From: Unio delphinus
Taxonomy: Eukaryota > Mollusca > Bivalvia > Unionida > Unionidae
Length of the DNA stretch: 64,000 nucleotides
Assembly (NCBI GenBank): GCA_029339505.1
Contig: JAQISU010000169.1
Location: 4,518,001-4,582,000 of the forward strand
Direction of reading: 5' to 3'
Each line of letters opens with the position of its first letter. The stretch's first letter is position 1. Made by a program: the position numbers and the translations under genes. Under the pieces are notes generated by a model. The model was given only the letters and a program-made list of their open reading frames with translations, was not told the origin of the DNA and did not search any database. Below, in pieces: positions 44,201 to 56,200 of the stretch.

Positions 44201-47200
44201 GATTGTTCAGATGAACCATGTTGATTTAGGATAACTAGACAAAATAAGTTGTTTAGTAGGAAAGCAATGTTGATACAATTGTCGATTCAGGAAGAATTGC
44301 AGTATGATTCTCATGACGGTCATTGTGGTAAACACATTGGATGAGCAAACAGCATCGTTTTCACTTTGGGACCAACTAGACATTATAGGACTTCTTCGGG
44401 TAAAAACATTTTTAAGTCAGGAAGGATCTGTACGATTTTCAAAATGGTCTATGTGGCATAAGATGAGCAAGTTGCACGACTTGCATTTCGAACCAAGTAG
44501 ACATCACAACAATATCAATATGGCTTTACATTAAGGAGTAGTAGGTAAAACAAGATTTTCAAGATGGTTACAGTAGTGATTATAGTGGATGCCAGAACGT
44601 CACCATTTTATTTAGGAAAAACCAGATATCATAAGAAGACTTTCAGTGAAAACCCTATGCTGACATGACATCCATTTTGAAGGGGTAAATTTAAAACTGT
44701 TGATATGACCTTTTCTTCTGGAGGAGTAACATTAACCCTATGTTGATATAACCATCCATTCATGAGGAGTAACATTAAAACTATGATGACATGACCATCC
44801 ATTTAGAAAGAGTAATATAAACCCTTTGTTGACATGACCATCCATTTAGGAAGAGTAATATAAACCCTATGTTGACATGAACATCCATTCAGGCGGAGTA
44901 CATTAACAAGAATCTGAGGATGGTTGAACATCACCAGTTTCATTTAGGAGCAAGTACGCCAAGAAATAAATGTGTCAAGTCTGATAGCAATCCTCCAAGA
45001 AGTTTACAAGTAGCTGTGATAACAAATTTGTTCTGACTGATGGATGGATGACAGACAGAAAACCATCACTAAGCTCTCCTGGTCTACGACAAGTTGAGCT
45101 AATAACACAGAAAGACAAATGGTGAGCCCTTATATAACAGGTTTGCCATGCAAATACTTTCAACTTGTCAATAGCTAAAATATGGAAGGCTTAATTCCTG
45201 CACTAAGGCAAAATAAAAACGTTTTTGTGTTTTCAGTTGGTCAGCTTTCCTGTTTTTTGCTGCTGAACCATGCACTTTCCTCCACCACCACCAAAATGCC
45301 AGAAATGGATTTTTACATTTTATTTAGCCACTCCTTTCCATTACCTATCGTGTTTAACATTACATATATATTAATCAAGATATATACAATTTTTAAAACT
45401 AAAAACCATACTTACCAAACCTAATTTTAAAACCATTATATTGAGAAATGTACATATTTTGAGGGGGAGAGACCAAACCTACATATTTAAGCTAGTAAAG
45501 AAAATATGTAAGTGTTAATTACCTCCAAGGATGAATGAACACAGTGTTTATATGCCATGTAGGATGGAAAGTTCATGAGGAACACCTTGGTGACAAATTG
45601 CAACAGTTTCTCCTTTTCATCTAATTTCCATTCCTCATTTACAGTGTCATTATCACCAGTTTTTTCAGTTTCTTCTTTCTTTTTATCTTTATCTTTTTCC
45701 TCCTCAACATGAGCTGGTTGCTCCTTATTCATATCTTCATCCTCTTTACTTTCTTCTTCACATTTCTCTTCCTTTGCTGTCTGCTGAATTTCTTTCTCAA
45801 TATCATCAGGAAGGGTTTGTATGATGCGAATGCCAACACTCAACGCATCTTGTATCATACTATTCAGTTTCTCAAAGTTGCGGAGATCCTTAAAACAGCA
45901 CATGCATTGCCTAAAATGAATTAAGAAAGAAGTTTTCATCAACTTGTAGAGCTTTCCTCTAAACTGCCCATTTTGATGCAGTTGTAACTAAAGACTAAAG
46001 ACATTAACAAAATGTTAAACACTATGAGCTATAAATTAATGTAAACATTGTATACAATTGAGATAAAATGGTAGTGTATCAGCATAAAAATTACAAATCT
46101 TAGGATGACACCTGTCAAAACAACAAAAAATACCCATCTACCTATCTTATTCAATTTACCAATTAAATGGCATCAATTTATGCCAAAAATTTGCAACATG
46201 ATCCAAATTATAAGAAAATATGGAAGAAATTTGATTTTTTTTAACCAAGTGCCTAAAATCTATGGAACAAATGAAACAGGCAAGTGTCTCCGGGGCACAT
46301 TAACAACAATAAACCAAGTTAAGTACAATACGGTTCCAATACTTAATTGTTTACATCAGCAGTTTTAATACCAACAATTCTTATTTATGGAGAAAAATTA
46401 AACTGATAGCTTCATGGATTCAAACATCTCAGATGAGAAATCACTACAGGACAAGCCACATGAGTCATGTATGCATGTTTACTCATTTTAAATTTTAAAA
46501 AAATTGTTCTTTTAAATTTTAACACTAATTTTCTTTAACCAAAGTATATTCAATCCTGATTATTGAATAATCAGCACCTTAACTGTCATCCCGAAACTGC
46601 CAGATGAATATTATCAATCTCTAAGGTCTTTCACAATGGTGGCCATGTGCTAAACCTGGGTTAAGAAAGGGGCACTTCAAGCCGAATCGTCACAATATTG
46701 GGTAGTACGAATCTGTTTATCAACATGCATAGCTTTCATTATGAGATCACAGCATACGACATTCAATCATGATTATACTTGAAAACACATTTATGTTCAT
46801 TTTGTCCAAAAATATTTACATACTTCAACACTGATTTTGCTGTATGCACTTTTAAATAATAACCTTCCAAAGGAATGTATATGTTTATTAATCCAAAATG
46901 AAGTGAATACTTGCCACTTAAATATAAGAAGAATTAAATTTTAAAAAATATGACACCATTTACTGAAATGGAGTTGAATGCCTACATGACTTGCGTGACT
47001 TTGACTAAAGTCGAGATTTTGTAATATAACAGTGACATCATCATTCCTACATACAATGCAAGTTTCAGAGAATTTCCATCATGATTTTTAACTTAATTCA
47101 CCATATCCAAATAAGCGAGTCCTGCATTGTTCAGGGCTTGACGACTCTTGGATAGTAATGTAATCTGGTGCAGTGTGAACATACAATGAAATAAATCTAC

Positions 47201-50200
47201 AAACCATGTACATTTTAATGCTTTATATTTTAAATCTGCTGATGACAGAAGGAAGAAATTTGAAATTAAAAAGACACATTGGTCATGGTAGAGTATTTAT
47301 CTGTGTAAATTGTTATGTAATCATTTAAAACATAAAATAAAATCTATTAGACTTTATTTACTTTGTGAGTGATTACGTAAACATTAAATAACCAAACAAT
47401 TATCTTACTTATTTGAATCCATTTGCAATCTTTCTTTTCGGGACAAATACATACAATATTTAGTCAATGATACAAATTATACATGCAATAGTAGTAGTAT
47501 ATCAGTGATGGCACAGCGCATCTCCAATATTGCAAGTTGTGATTATTTGTACTTATTGGCTACAAATATAATACTTGATAACTTATGGGAGACAACTTGG
47601 TGTTCTAAATTTGTATATACAATCTTGGATTTGGAGTGGAGAAATACCATGAAAAGAAGCTGCAAACTTAGGTATAAAATGCACTGGAATCTATTGTTAC
47701 ACAAACAAATCCTTTGCTTATATTGACAAATGCTCTTAACAGAACATTTTTACATGATAATCATTTTATGCAGCAGACACCAGGCCTCAGTACAGTATTC
47801 TGTGATACACTAAGACGGTCACACTACCAGATTAGCTACAATCGATCAACCTCCAAATACAAAAACTAGATGGCTACAATCAACTAAATTAATGTCAGTG
47901 TTGCCCTGTACTGTATCCAAACCCCAGTTTTGACACCAAGGAGACTTTTGACTCTCAGTCTCGCACCCTGTAGGGATATACTGAAAATACCATTTTTTAT
48001 ATTAAAAAATGTATTCCAAAAATAGGTTTGCTGAAACTTCATTAAAAAAAATACAACGCAAAAGAAACACACTGAAGATATGGTCTAGATCAATGTTCTA
48101 CAATTATTTGAGGTTACTGCCACAATAACAAGCAGTCATTTGTTTGGTCCTCAAAAGTTTGCATTACACCCTTCACCACTTCTAACAGACTATAATCTTC
48201 AATAAAAACAAAGCACATTTAATCAAATAAAGTCAGCACCAAACTTAAATGAAAGCAATGGAATCAGATCGATTGTTGCATTTACCAAAAGTGACTGGAA
48301 CACTTAATTGTGCTGTGAAAGTGTCTACTTTGCAATCAAAATGTTTAGGCTCACAATCACTACCAAAGGTGGCATAAAATGCAAATTAAATTTAAAATCT
48401 TTTGAAACCAAAGATGTTTGATCTCAAAAATGTTTTTCAAAAACTTTTTCATGTCTTCATGTGTTTTTATTTCCTTGTTAGTGCTTCCTCTCTCGGCATG
48501 ATGATAGCCATCTCCAGCTGACCAAACTTTAGGCTAAACACATGCAGCATGTAAACAAATATAAAGCCTCATGCTACTGGCAACAATGAATATCCCCGTG
48601 AATCGTTTTGTGATGTATGTCTAGTGACAATTTACTAATAGTAGCACCATCCCTGCATTATATTCAGACATATTAATTTCTGTTAACTTTACTTTTCTTT
48701 AATAATTAATCAACATCACACTTTACCAGCTCTTACCTTTGAGGCCACAGACATACATAAAGCACAAAAGACAGAATTTCTTTCTTATTCATATGAAAAC
48801 CTCCATTCTGACTTCTTTCTTCAACTGCATAAAAAAGAAAAATAGCAATTATTAAAACCATAATTAAATTAGTGATGAATATATTCGATAGTTCCATTCT
48901 CCATAAATCTGGAGTAAATTATGCCCTGGAAAGCAAAGAGCATAAGTCAGGTTTCATCTTATATGCTGAATGAACTTATATATATATATATATATATGGA
49001 TTATGTCATTGATTTTGCACAGACTTATAAATAGATTATGGTACCCGGTATGCAATTAAATTTGCCCTATAAGTGGCATAATCAAAAACAGGTACAAATT
49101 CTTGTTAAAGTACTGTCAATTTTTTTATATAAACAAATATGACTGCAGTTATATTTATAATTGTTGTCATTACTTAGTTTGCGTTCCGCGTGTCTCAAAC
49201 ATTAAATAAAAGAAAAAAATCACTAGTTTTAACAAAATTACCACGCAACACAGCACACTTATGGTTTATTCTCTATAGTGTGTTTATTCTCTATAGTGTA
49301 CTGTACTAATTTTTTTGTTCCTTAAAAAAAAAGATATGAAATATTTTTGTTAATCCTCCATTTTATTCACATCTCATTCTTCATGATGACAATTAGCAAC
49401 TGGCCCAATGATATCTGATTCTCCAGTATACTGCTGGACACATGTGAGTGATTACCAGCATAGCCTTTTCATTGATCTACATGTAATTGATCCTACAAAG
49501 GGATGTAATCCATAATACTACGAGTGTTTTATGATTATTTATAAAATACAGCATATTATTTTTTCTACTGAATTTGACAAAGCTTCTGAAAAATATGGAT
49601 TAAACTAAAGTAAAATCAGATAGACTACTCATAGATCATCAAATATCCCTTTTTAGTATCACATTTCACTTTAAAGCAAATTGTAATAACAGTTCACCTA
49701 TAATCATTCTTTACCAGCTGTCGTTTCGATGTCTATTTGATTATATCAGTAGTTGATATATTTTCCATCAACAATCAAAGCCAGTTGCAGCGCTTGTTTA
49801 AATCTTAATATTGGCTTTGGCTACCTATATTTTTTACCGTATTGCCAGTACAGTCCTACCCACTAATATCAACATCACAAATGTCGACAAGCCACCCATA
49901 CTGACAAAAAAAAACAAAGTCTCAGTCTCTTGGTCTACTATTACAAGTTTTTTATTGTTATGTCCACGTTGAGAGAAGAAAATAAATCTAAATGTGGACT
50001 AAAGATTTTGGTCCCAGCTTGTTGTAGGGTTAATATCATTTTTCAGCACATGATATACATAGGAGGTTACAAGCTGTTGAAATGAGATGCTTTCGAAGGT
50101 TGCTTGGCATTACATATAGAGATCACGTCACGAATGAGGAAGTGGGAAACAGAATTAAGCAAGCCATTGGGCCCTATGAAGAGCTGTTGACCATTGTGAA

Positions 50201-53200
50201 AAAGCGCAAAATGAAATGGTATGGTCATGTCACACGATCAACTGGGCTTGCTAAGACAATCATGCAAGGTACTGTGCAGGGAGGGCGAAGGAGAGGAAGA
50301 CAGAGGAAAAGATGGGAGGATAACATCTCAGAGTGGACAGGACTGAAGCTGAGTGACACAGTGAGAGTATCAGAGAACAGATTGGAATGGAGGAAGCTGG
50401 TTATCAGGTCATCAGTGGTGCCCCAACGGTCAGCAAGACTAAGGGATAGATAGATATACATGGCGGCCAGTATTATTGGTGGAAGAAGAACCCGGGAAAA
50501 CCCCCTTAAAGAACCACCGACCCATGAAAAGCTACTGGCAAGCTTTCTCACATATACACATTGGCCGAATCTGAGACTCGAACCCATGCAGAGGTGAGAT
50601 GGCAGTGATCCATAATGATGAACACTTTAGACAACTCTGGGCCCCTTCGCCCCCAGCTTTTTTAATCATCCATGTCAAGCTACCAGTACCAAACCATACT
50701 TTGTTAATTAGTTCATCTTGCTGCTAGGCTTTAATTTTCCCACATAACCATTTGTTAACCAGCTGCCAGTTCTGACTCATACTAATGTTCATCAATTAGT
50801 TGATCTTGTCGCTGGGCTTTAATTTTCCTGCCTAATCATTTATAGTCGACAAGTGGCCAGTTCCAACCTGGACTTTATTCAACAATTAGTTGATCTTACC
50901 ACCAGGAATTAATGTCGCATTCAGATTTTTTTAAAAAAAAACAGGCGTTTGTTTGGTCCTATAAAGTTGATCTCTCACTGTGACTTAGCAGCAATAAAAT
51001 ATGATCAATTCTTGTATTTTCCAAAGTGATTGGTGATTAAAACAAGTTTATTGTGCATTGAAAGTTTCACTTTTAACTTTATTTATATTTATGATCGCTA
51101 CCAACAGCATTGTAATTGCAGATTCAATTTACAGGTCAGTGGTAACTAGATATGTGGTGTAAACTAATTCAGCCCCAATGCAATCAATGCGTGTGATCCA
51201 GTTTCTGCATTCAAAGGCCGATCCCACCAATTGTTTAAGTTTCTTGACTGGCAGATCCCATCTTTTGTCGCTTTGAATGTGTTAAAAACAATGTCTCTGA
51301 TTCCTTACAAATGGAGTTTTTCCAAGAATAAGACCAATATTAACCAATCAGAAATAATTTTACTTTTCTTTGTGCCAATTTGAATTGTTCAGAAACCAAG
51401 GATTACTAATGGAGGACAGTTTCACTAGCCATGTTCTGTTCATCAAAAATTGTAAATGATGATGGACATAAGACTTGATGACAGTGAGAGCAAAAATGAA
51501 GAGTTTCTCTGGTTTAATCTTGAAAATATTGAAAAAGTTCAGCAGTTGGATATTTTGCGAGATATAGATTCAAATATCAAAGTTTCGGAGACTAAGTCGG
51601 CAGAAGAAGAGGATGCTGATGGGGATTATGATAAATTACAGATCTAGCATAGCGATCATGTTAATTTCATAAACAGTGTATAAAAAAGTTGTTAAAGACC
51701 TGTACAAATAGAAAAAAAAAACACATCACTGTGTAGATAAATTCATTAGGAATAATTGGTGAAAACTTTGTGAATTTTTATTGGATATAAGAAGACAAAA
51801 TTAAGATAAGAGTGAATGCATGAGCATATTTACAAAAATGTCTAAACAGGTAAAACTATATGGAGTACAAGCAGCCTGACACAGTTTAATGCTGCAGGGG
51901 CAGAGCAGCAGTGATATTATTAACAGTAACAATGCTGGGGCTGAATGAGTTAAGGAAGTTGAGGGCAGAACATCTAGCAAAGATGACTCTTTTTCGCTTA
52001 ACATAGCACCCTGTCAGGATGGATGAAAGCTGATGAGTCTTTAAAGAAAGACTGCATTAAAGGTAACTGCATTCCCCACAGAAAAAAGCAGAAGAATGCT
52101 AAATTTGAAGACATGAAGGAAGCCACAGCAATATGGTTCAAATTTAATGAAACCCATATTGCACATTCCACCTTATCCATAGAATATCAACTTAGCCATA
52201 GATCGTGATATGCTCATCGAAAAAGTGAAAGAATTTGTGAAAAAACTTAGGAGGGTGGAGAACTTCGCTGCAACAAGTGGTTGGTTCAGTAGGTTTAGAG
52301 TTCATCATAACATCGGATACAAAAGGAGTTGTAAAAAATACTATTAAACAAACTTGTTGACAGGTTTTTATTTTGCTGAGAATAGCCACTTCCCATTGGT
52401 AGCCTCAATAAGATGGTAACAGACTGATCAAAATCTAATTCAATACAAGTACTTGAAGTATATAAAAACTATGCATCCATGTGCTAATGCTTACATTGAA
52501 TATTGTAACGTTTTTCATATCAAGATGTGACCGGTGCAATATTTTATTGTAGATTTTATTACACAAAGGTAACCAAGATGTGACTTGTCAATATACAAGT
52601 GTACTGGTGTTGTCTTCATGTACTCAAAATTTCCCTTGTTTTCTCAAAGTGTAAATGCTACTCATTGACGACAGGTCACCCATTTAAAGTGTATCTTCTT
52701 TCAGACCGAACCCTCAATACGTATCTCGACATCTGCCTATGTCGACAATAGTTCCTCAGGCTCAAGGGTGTCGACATAAATGGAATAGGATTGTATACAT
52801 GTTGTTCTTTATCATTAATCTGCATCAATTAGGCTACCCGTTTTTAATATCAAGTGGATTAAGAACCACAGGAAATGATGCCTACTCCCTTCTCTGGATG
52901 TAAATAATGAATTCAGCCATGGGGATTGTTTTCATTGCTATAGTACTGGCACATTTTAATAAGTTAGGTATGTTTTGATCAATCGTTTCAGTCACAATCA
53001 TTCATATAAATATCCTCATACAAAATCATACAACTTATCTCACAATGCCTCCTGTCAAATCATGTCAAGTCTTACACAGCGGTTTTTAAGTTGGAAGTTA
53101 TAAAGTTCACTGAAGAGAAAGGTGGGAATATCGCTGCTCATAGGAAATATGGTGTCAGTGAAAAATGTGTCCGGGTTAGCATAAAGCTAAGGTGGCATTT

Positions 53201-56200
53201 TGCGCTACAAAACACAAAGAAAGCAAATCGTGGCTGCAAGATGGATTAATATTGAGGATAAACTAGAAGAATATGTCTTGACACAATGCTCCAGGTTTCA
53301 TGGAATGAAATAGAGACAGAGAATAATGAGAACATTTCCAATAATCTGATTCCAGAGATAGCAGCCATTTTTCATTACAATAATGAAGACATAGACCTTG
53401 AGATATTTTCAGATATTGGAGATGATTAGGTGAACTCTTAATCATTATTTTCTTAATTACAATGTGGAACAGTTCTACAACAGGTAATGAAATGAAGTAC
53501 AACATTGATGTGCTTTCAATTATATTTGACACGTTAAATAATATGTATTAAAAAGGTGTTCATTTATGTTAATTGGATACTGCAGTTCCCAAATATGTTA
53601 AAAGTATATAAAAAAAGTATTTTTTATTTATTTTTCATTTGTAACATTCCTGTTTTCTGTCCTTTAATTTTCTTCACATTTCTGGTTTCTCTATGGATAG
53701 CCTCATTCCCTATTGTTAGCCACACTGAGTTTCTGTTGAATCTTGCACTCAAGACTGGTTTCAACTGGAATAATCAGGTTAAAGCTAAGACCTTTAATTA
53801 GCACGAACAGCCATGTAGCTCGTGTTGCAGTGGATATCATAATTAAAACAAGCATGGACTGTTTATTCCGCTGTGTCAATTGAGAACAGACTATGGCAGT
53901 GCCTAGTTCAATAGTAAAATCACGAGCATGTTAGCATTGGTAATGAAATTTTATGACTGTCGGTCATATGGATTATCATACACTGTATGATACATCGATA
54001 CCACAAATATTCATGAACCAGAAGTTACTATTGTAAAATATGAAGCCAAGTTACTGACCTGGCCTCATCTTATACTCCAAATCAACTTGTATACGAATGA
54101 TGGAAAATTTAAAAAATTTGTGAATTTGACTTGTACTCAGCATCAACTTGTATGCTGAAAAATACGGTAACTCCAGTATATTATGCCATTGAGCTCATCA
54201 AATCAAATTCATGTATGGTGTCATCAATATATAAGCCTCATGCCAATTCTAGTTGAAAACTGAACTTATGCAGCAGAAGGACTGTAATTGATGGCATGGA
54301 AAGCTAGAAATCAATTTTTTTCAAGGCCTCATCAATAAACATATAGAGCAGCATATCAAATTTGGTTCAAATCCAACAATCCTTGGAAAAGTTATGCATC
54401 TAAAGGGAATCACATCAAGGGCCAACTTGTCTAAATGATGATGAGAAAATGTGCTATCAAACTGTTTGGAGGTCTCATCAAACAAAACTGTATCTCAAAT
54501 TCTGTTAAGAAACAACAATTCATGGTGAAGTTAGGTGTATCTTGTCAAAAACCAAACTAGTGATTACTATTTGGTTAAGCCAAACTCATCAAGCAGAACC
54601 TTAACTCATTCAGCCCCAGCACTGTTATCAGCAGTATCGCTGCTCTGCCCCAGCATCACTAAGCTGTGTCTAGCTGTTTGTTCTCTATAATTTAACCTGT
54701 TTTAACAATTTTGTAAATATCATGCACATGCATTCACTCTTACCTTAATTTCTTTTCCTATATCCAATAAAAATACATAAGGTTTTAAGCAATTATTTCA
54801 AATGAATTTGTCTACACAGTGGCTTTTTCTCTCTCTGTTTGTCTAAGTCTTTCACAACACTATCTACAAAATTAACAAGATTGCTACAATCTGCTTGATT
54901 CGCTGAAACTCTATTTTTATTGATATCAACATCCTCTTCTTTTGACGATTCAGTTTCAGAAACTGCTATGTCAGAATCTAAAACTCACAAAATATCCAAC
55001 TGCCAAGCATATATAAAATTTTTCTTTGCTTGCTCAATTTTTTCAAGATTAAACCAGAGAAACTCTCTCCCAATCATTAAGTATTATGTCAGCCATCATT
55101 TACAATTTTTCATGAACATGTGTTAGTAATCTTTGGTTCCTAAACAATTCAAATTTACACAAAGAAAAGTAAAATCATTTCTGATTGGTTAATATTGGTC
55201 TGATTCTTGGAAAAAACCTATTTGTAACCCATCAGAGACATATCTAACACACATACAATGCGACAAAAGATGGGATCAGCCATTGATTGCATTCAATAAA
55301 CTTAGACAATTGGCGGGATCTGCCACTGAATACAGAAACCGGATCACTTGTATTGATGGGACTGGGGCTGAATGAGTTAATAATGAATATTGTAAACACA
55401 CCTTAAGTATCATAGCATCAATCAACAAAACTAAAGAGTTTCAATATTCTTGATGAATGCTTGAACCATGTAGGTTAAGTGAGGACCTAGGCACTACTCC
55501 AATAATATCATAATGTCTTCCATGCTTAAGTGAGAAATGAAATTGGTAAAATAAGATGATTTAAAGCATTCATACCATGCAAAAATATATACTTGTGACA
55601 AAAGAACTGATTTTCAGGAACACATACTAATTTTTTAAATTTTAATGCATATGTAACTATTTACAACATATACAACCATCAGTAAAGTAGGGCAGTGCCA
55701 TTCATAATTATTTAATGTCAAAGATGTACGTGTTGCACACTTGTACCTTCTGGACCAGCACAATGTTACATTCCGGTGCCCATTCAGACATTGCAAGAGT
55801 GCAACACATACATACACAGGATGTTTATAGGAGCCTTTTCCACACCATGTTTTTTCTTTTCTTTCAATCATTGATTCCACTGTAACAAGTTTCATTGATA
55901 TCTAAAAAATTCCGAAATTTTCTTATTGAAATGTTTACTTTTAAGCATACTAGTTATACTTTGCGATTTTACTGTTTGGAAATCATGTGGAAAATAAATC
56001 GCCAGCAGGACTAGTAACTGAAAATGGATGGCTTATTTCAATAAAAAATTATAATAAATCTGATTACATGAAGGTTTTCTCTTGCATTTATATATGCTGT
56101 TTTCTTTTTTGTGGGGAAAATTCTGAAAATTCTGCTTGCTTATTTAACATCATTAGAAGTTGAATATTATGAAAACAATATACAGAGACAGGGATAACCA

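Larger units (their letters stand above)
49851..52793 (+). mobile_element. pogo/Tigger-type element, copy 2, carrying other insertions
   Basis: Starts CAGTCCTACCC at 49851 after TA and ends with a diverged inverse (CAATCCTATTCC on the minus strand) at 52793 before TA, so TA duplications flank both ends. Interior text is shared with copy 1, including GAGAACTTCGCTGCAACAAG near 52258. Its own length is about 1.5 kb after removing a SINE/LINE nest (50021-50651) and a TTAA-MITE (51164-51949). Confidence 0.85.

Noticed and set aside
50225..50587. 120-codon minus-strand ORF
   Set aside because: Opposite-strand shadow of the LINE frame at 50082-50453. Its continuation runs across the LINE/SINE junction, so it cannot be an ancestral gene.
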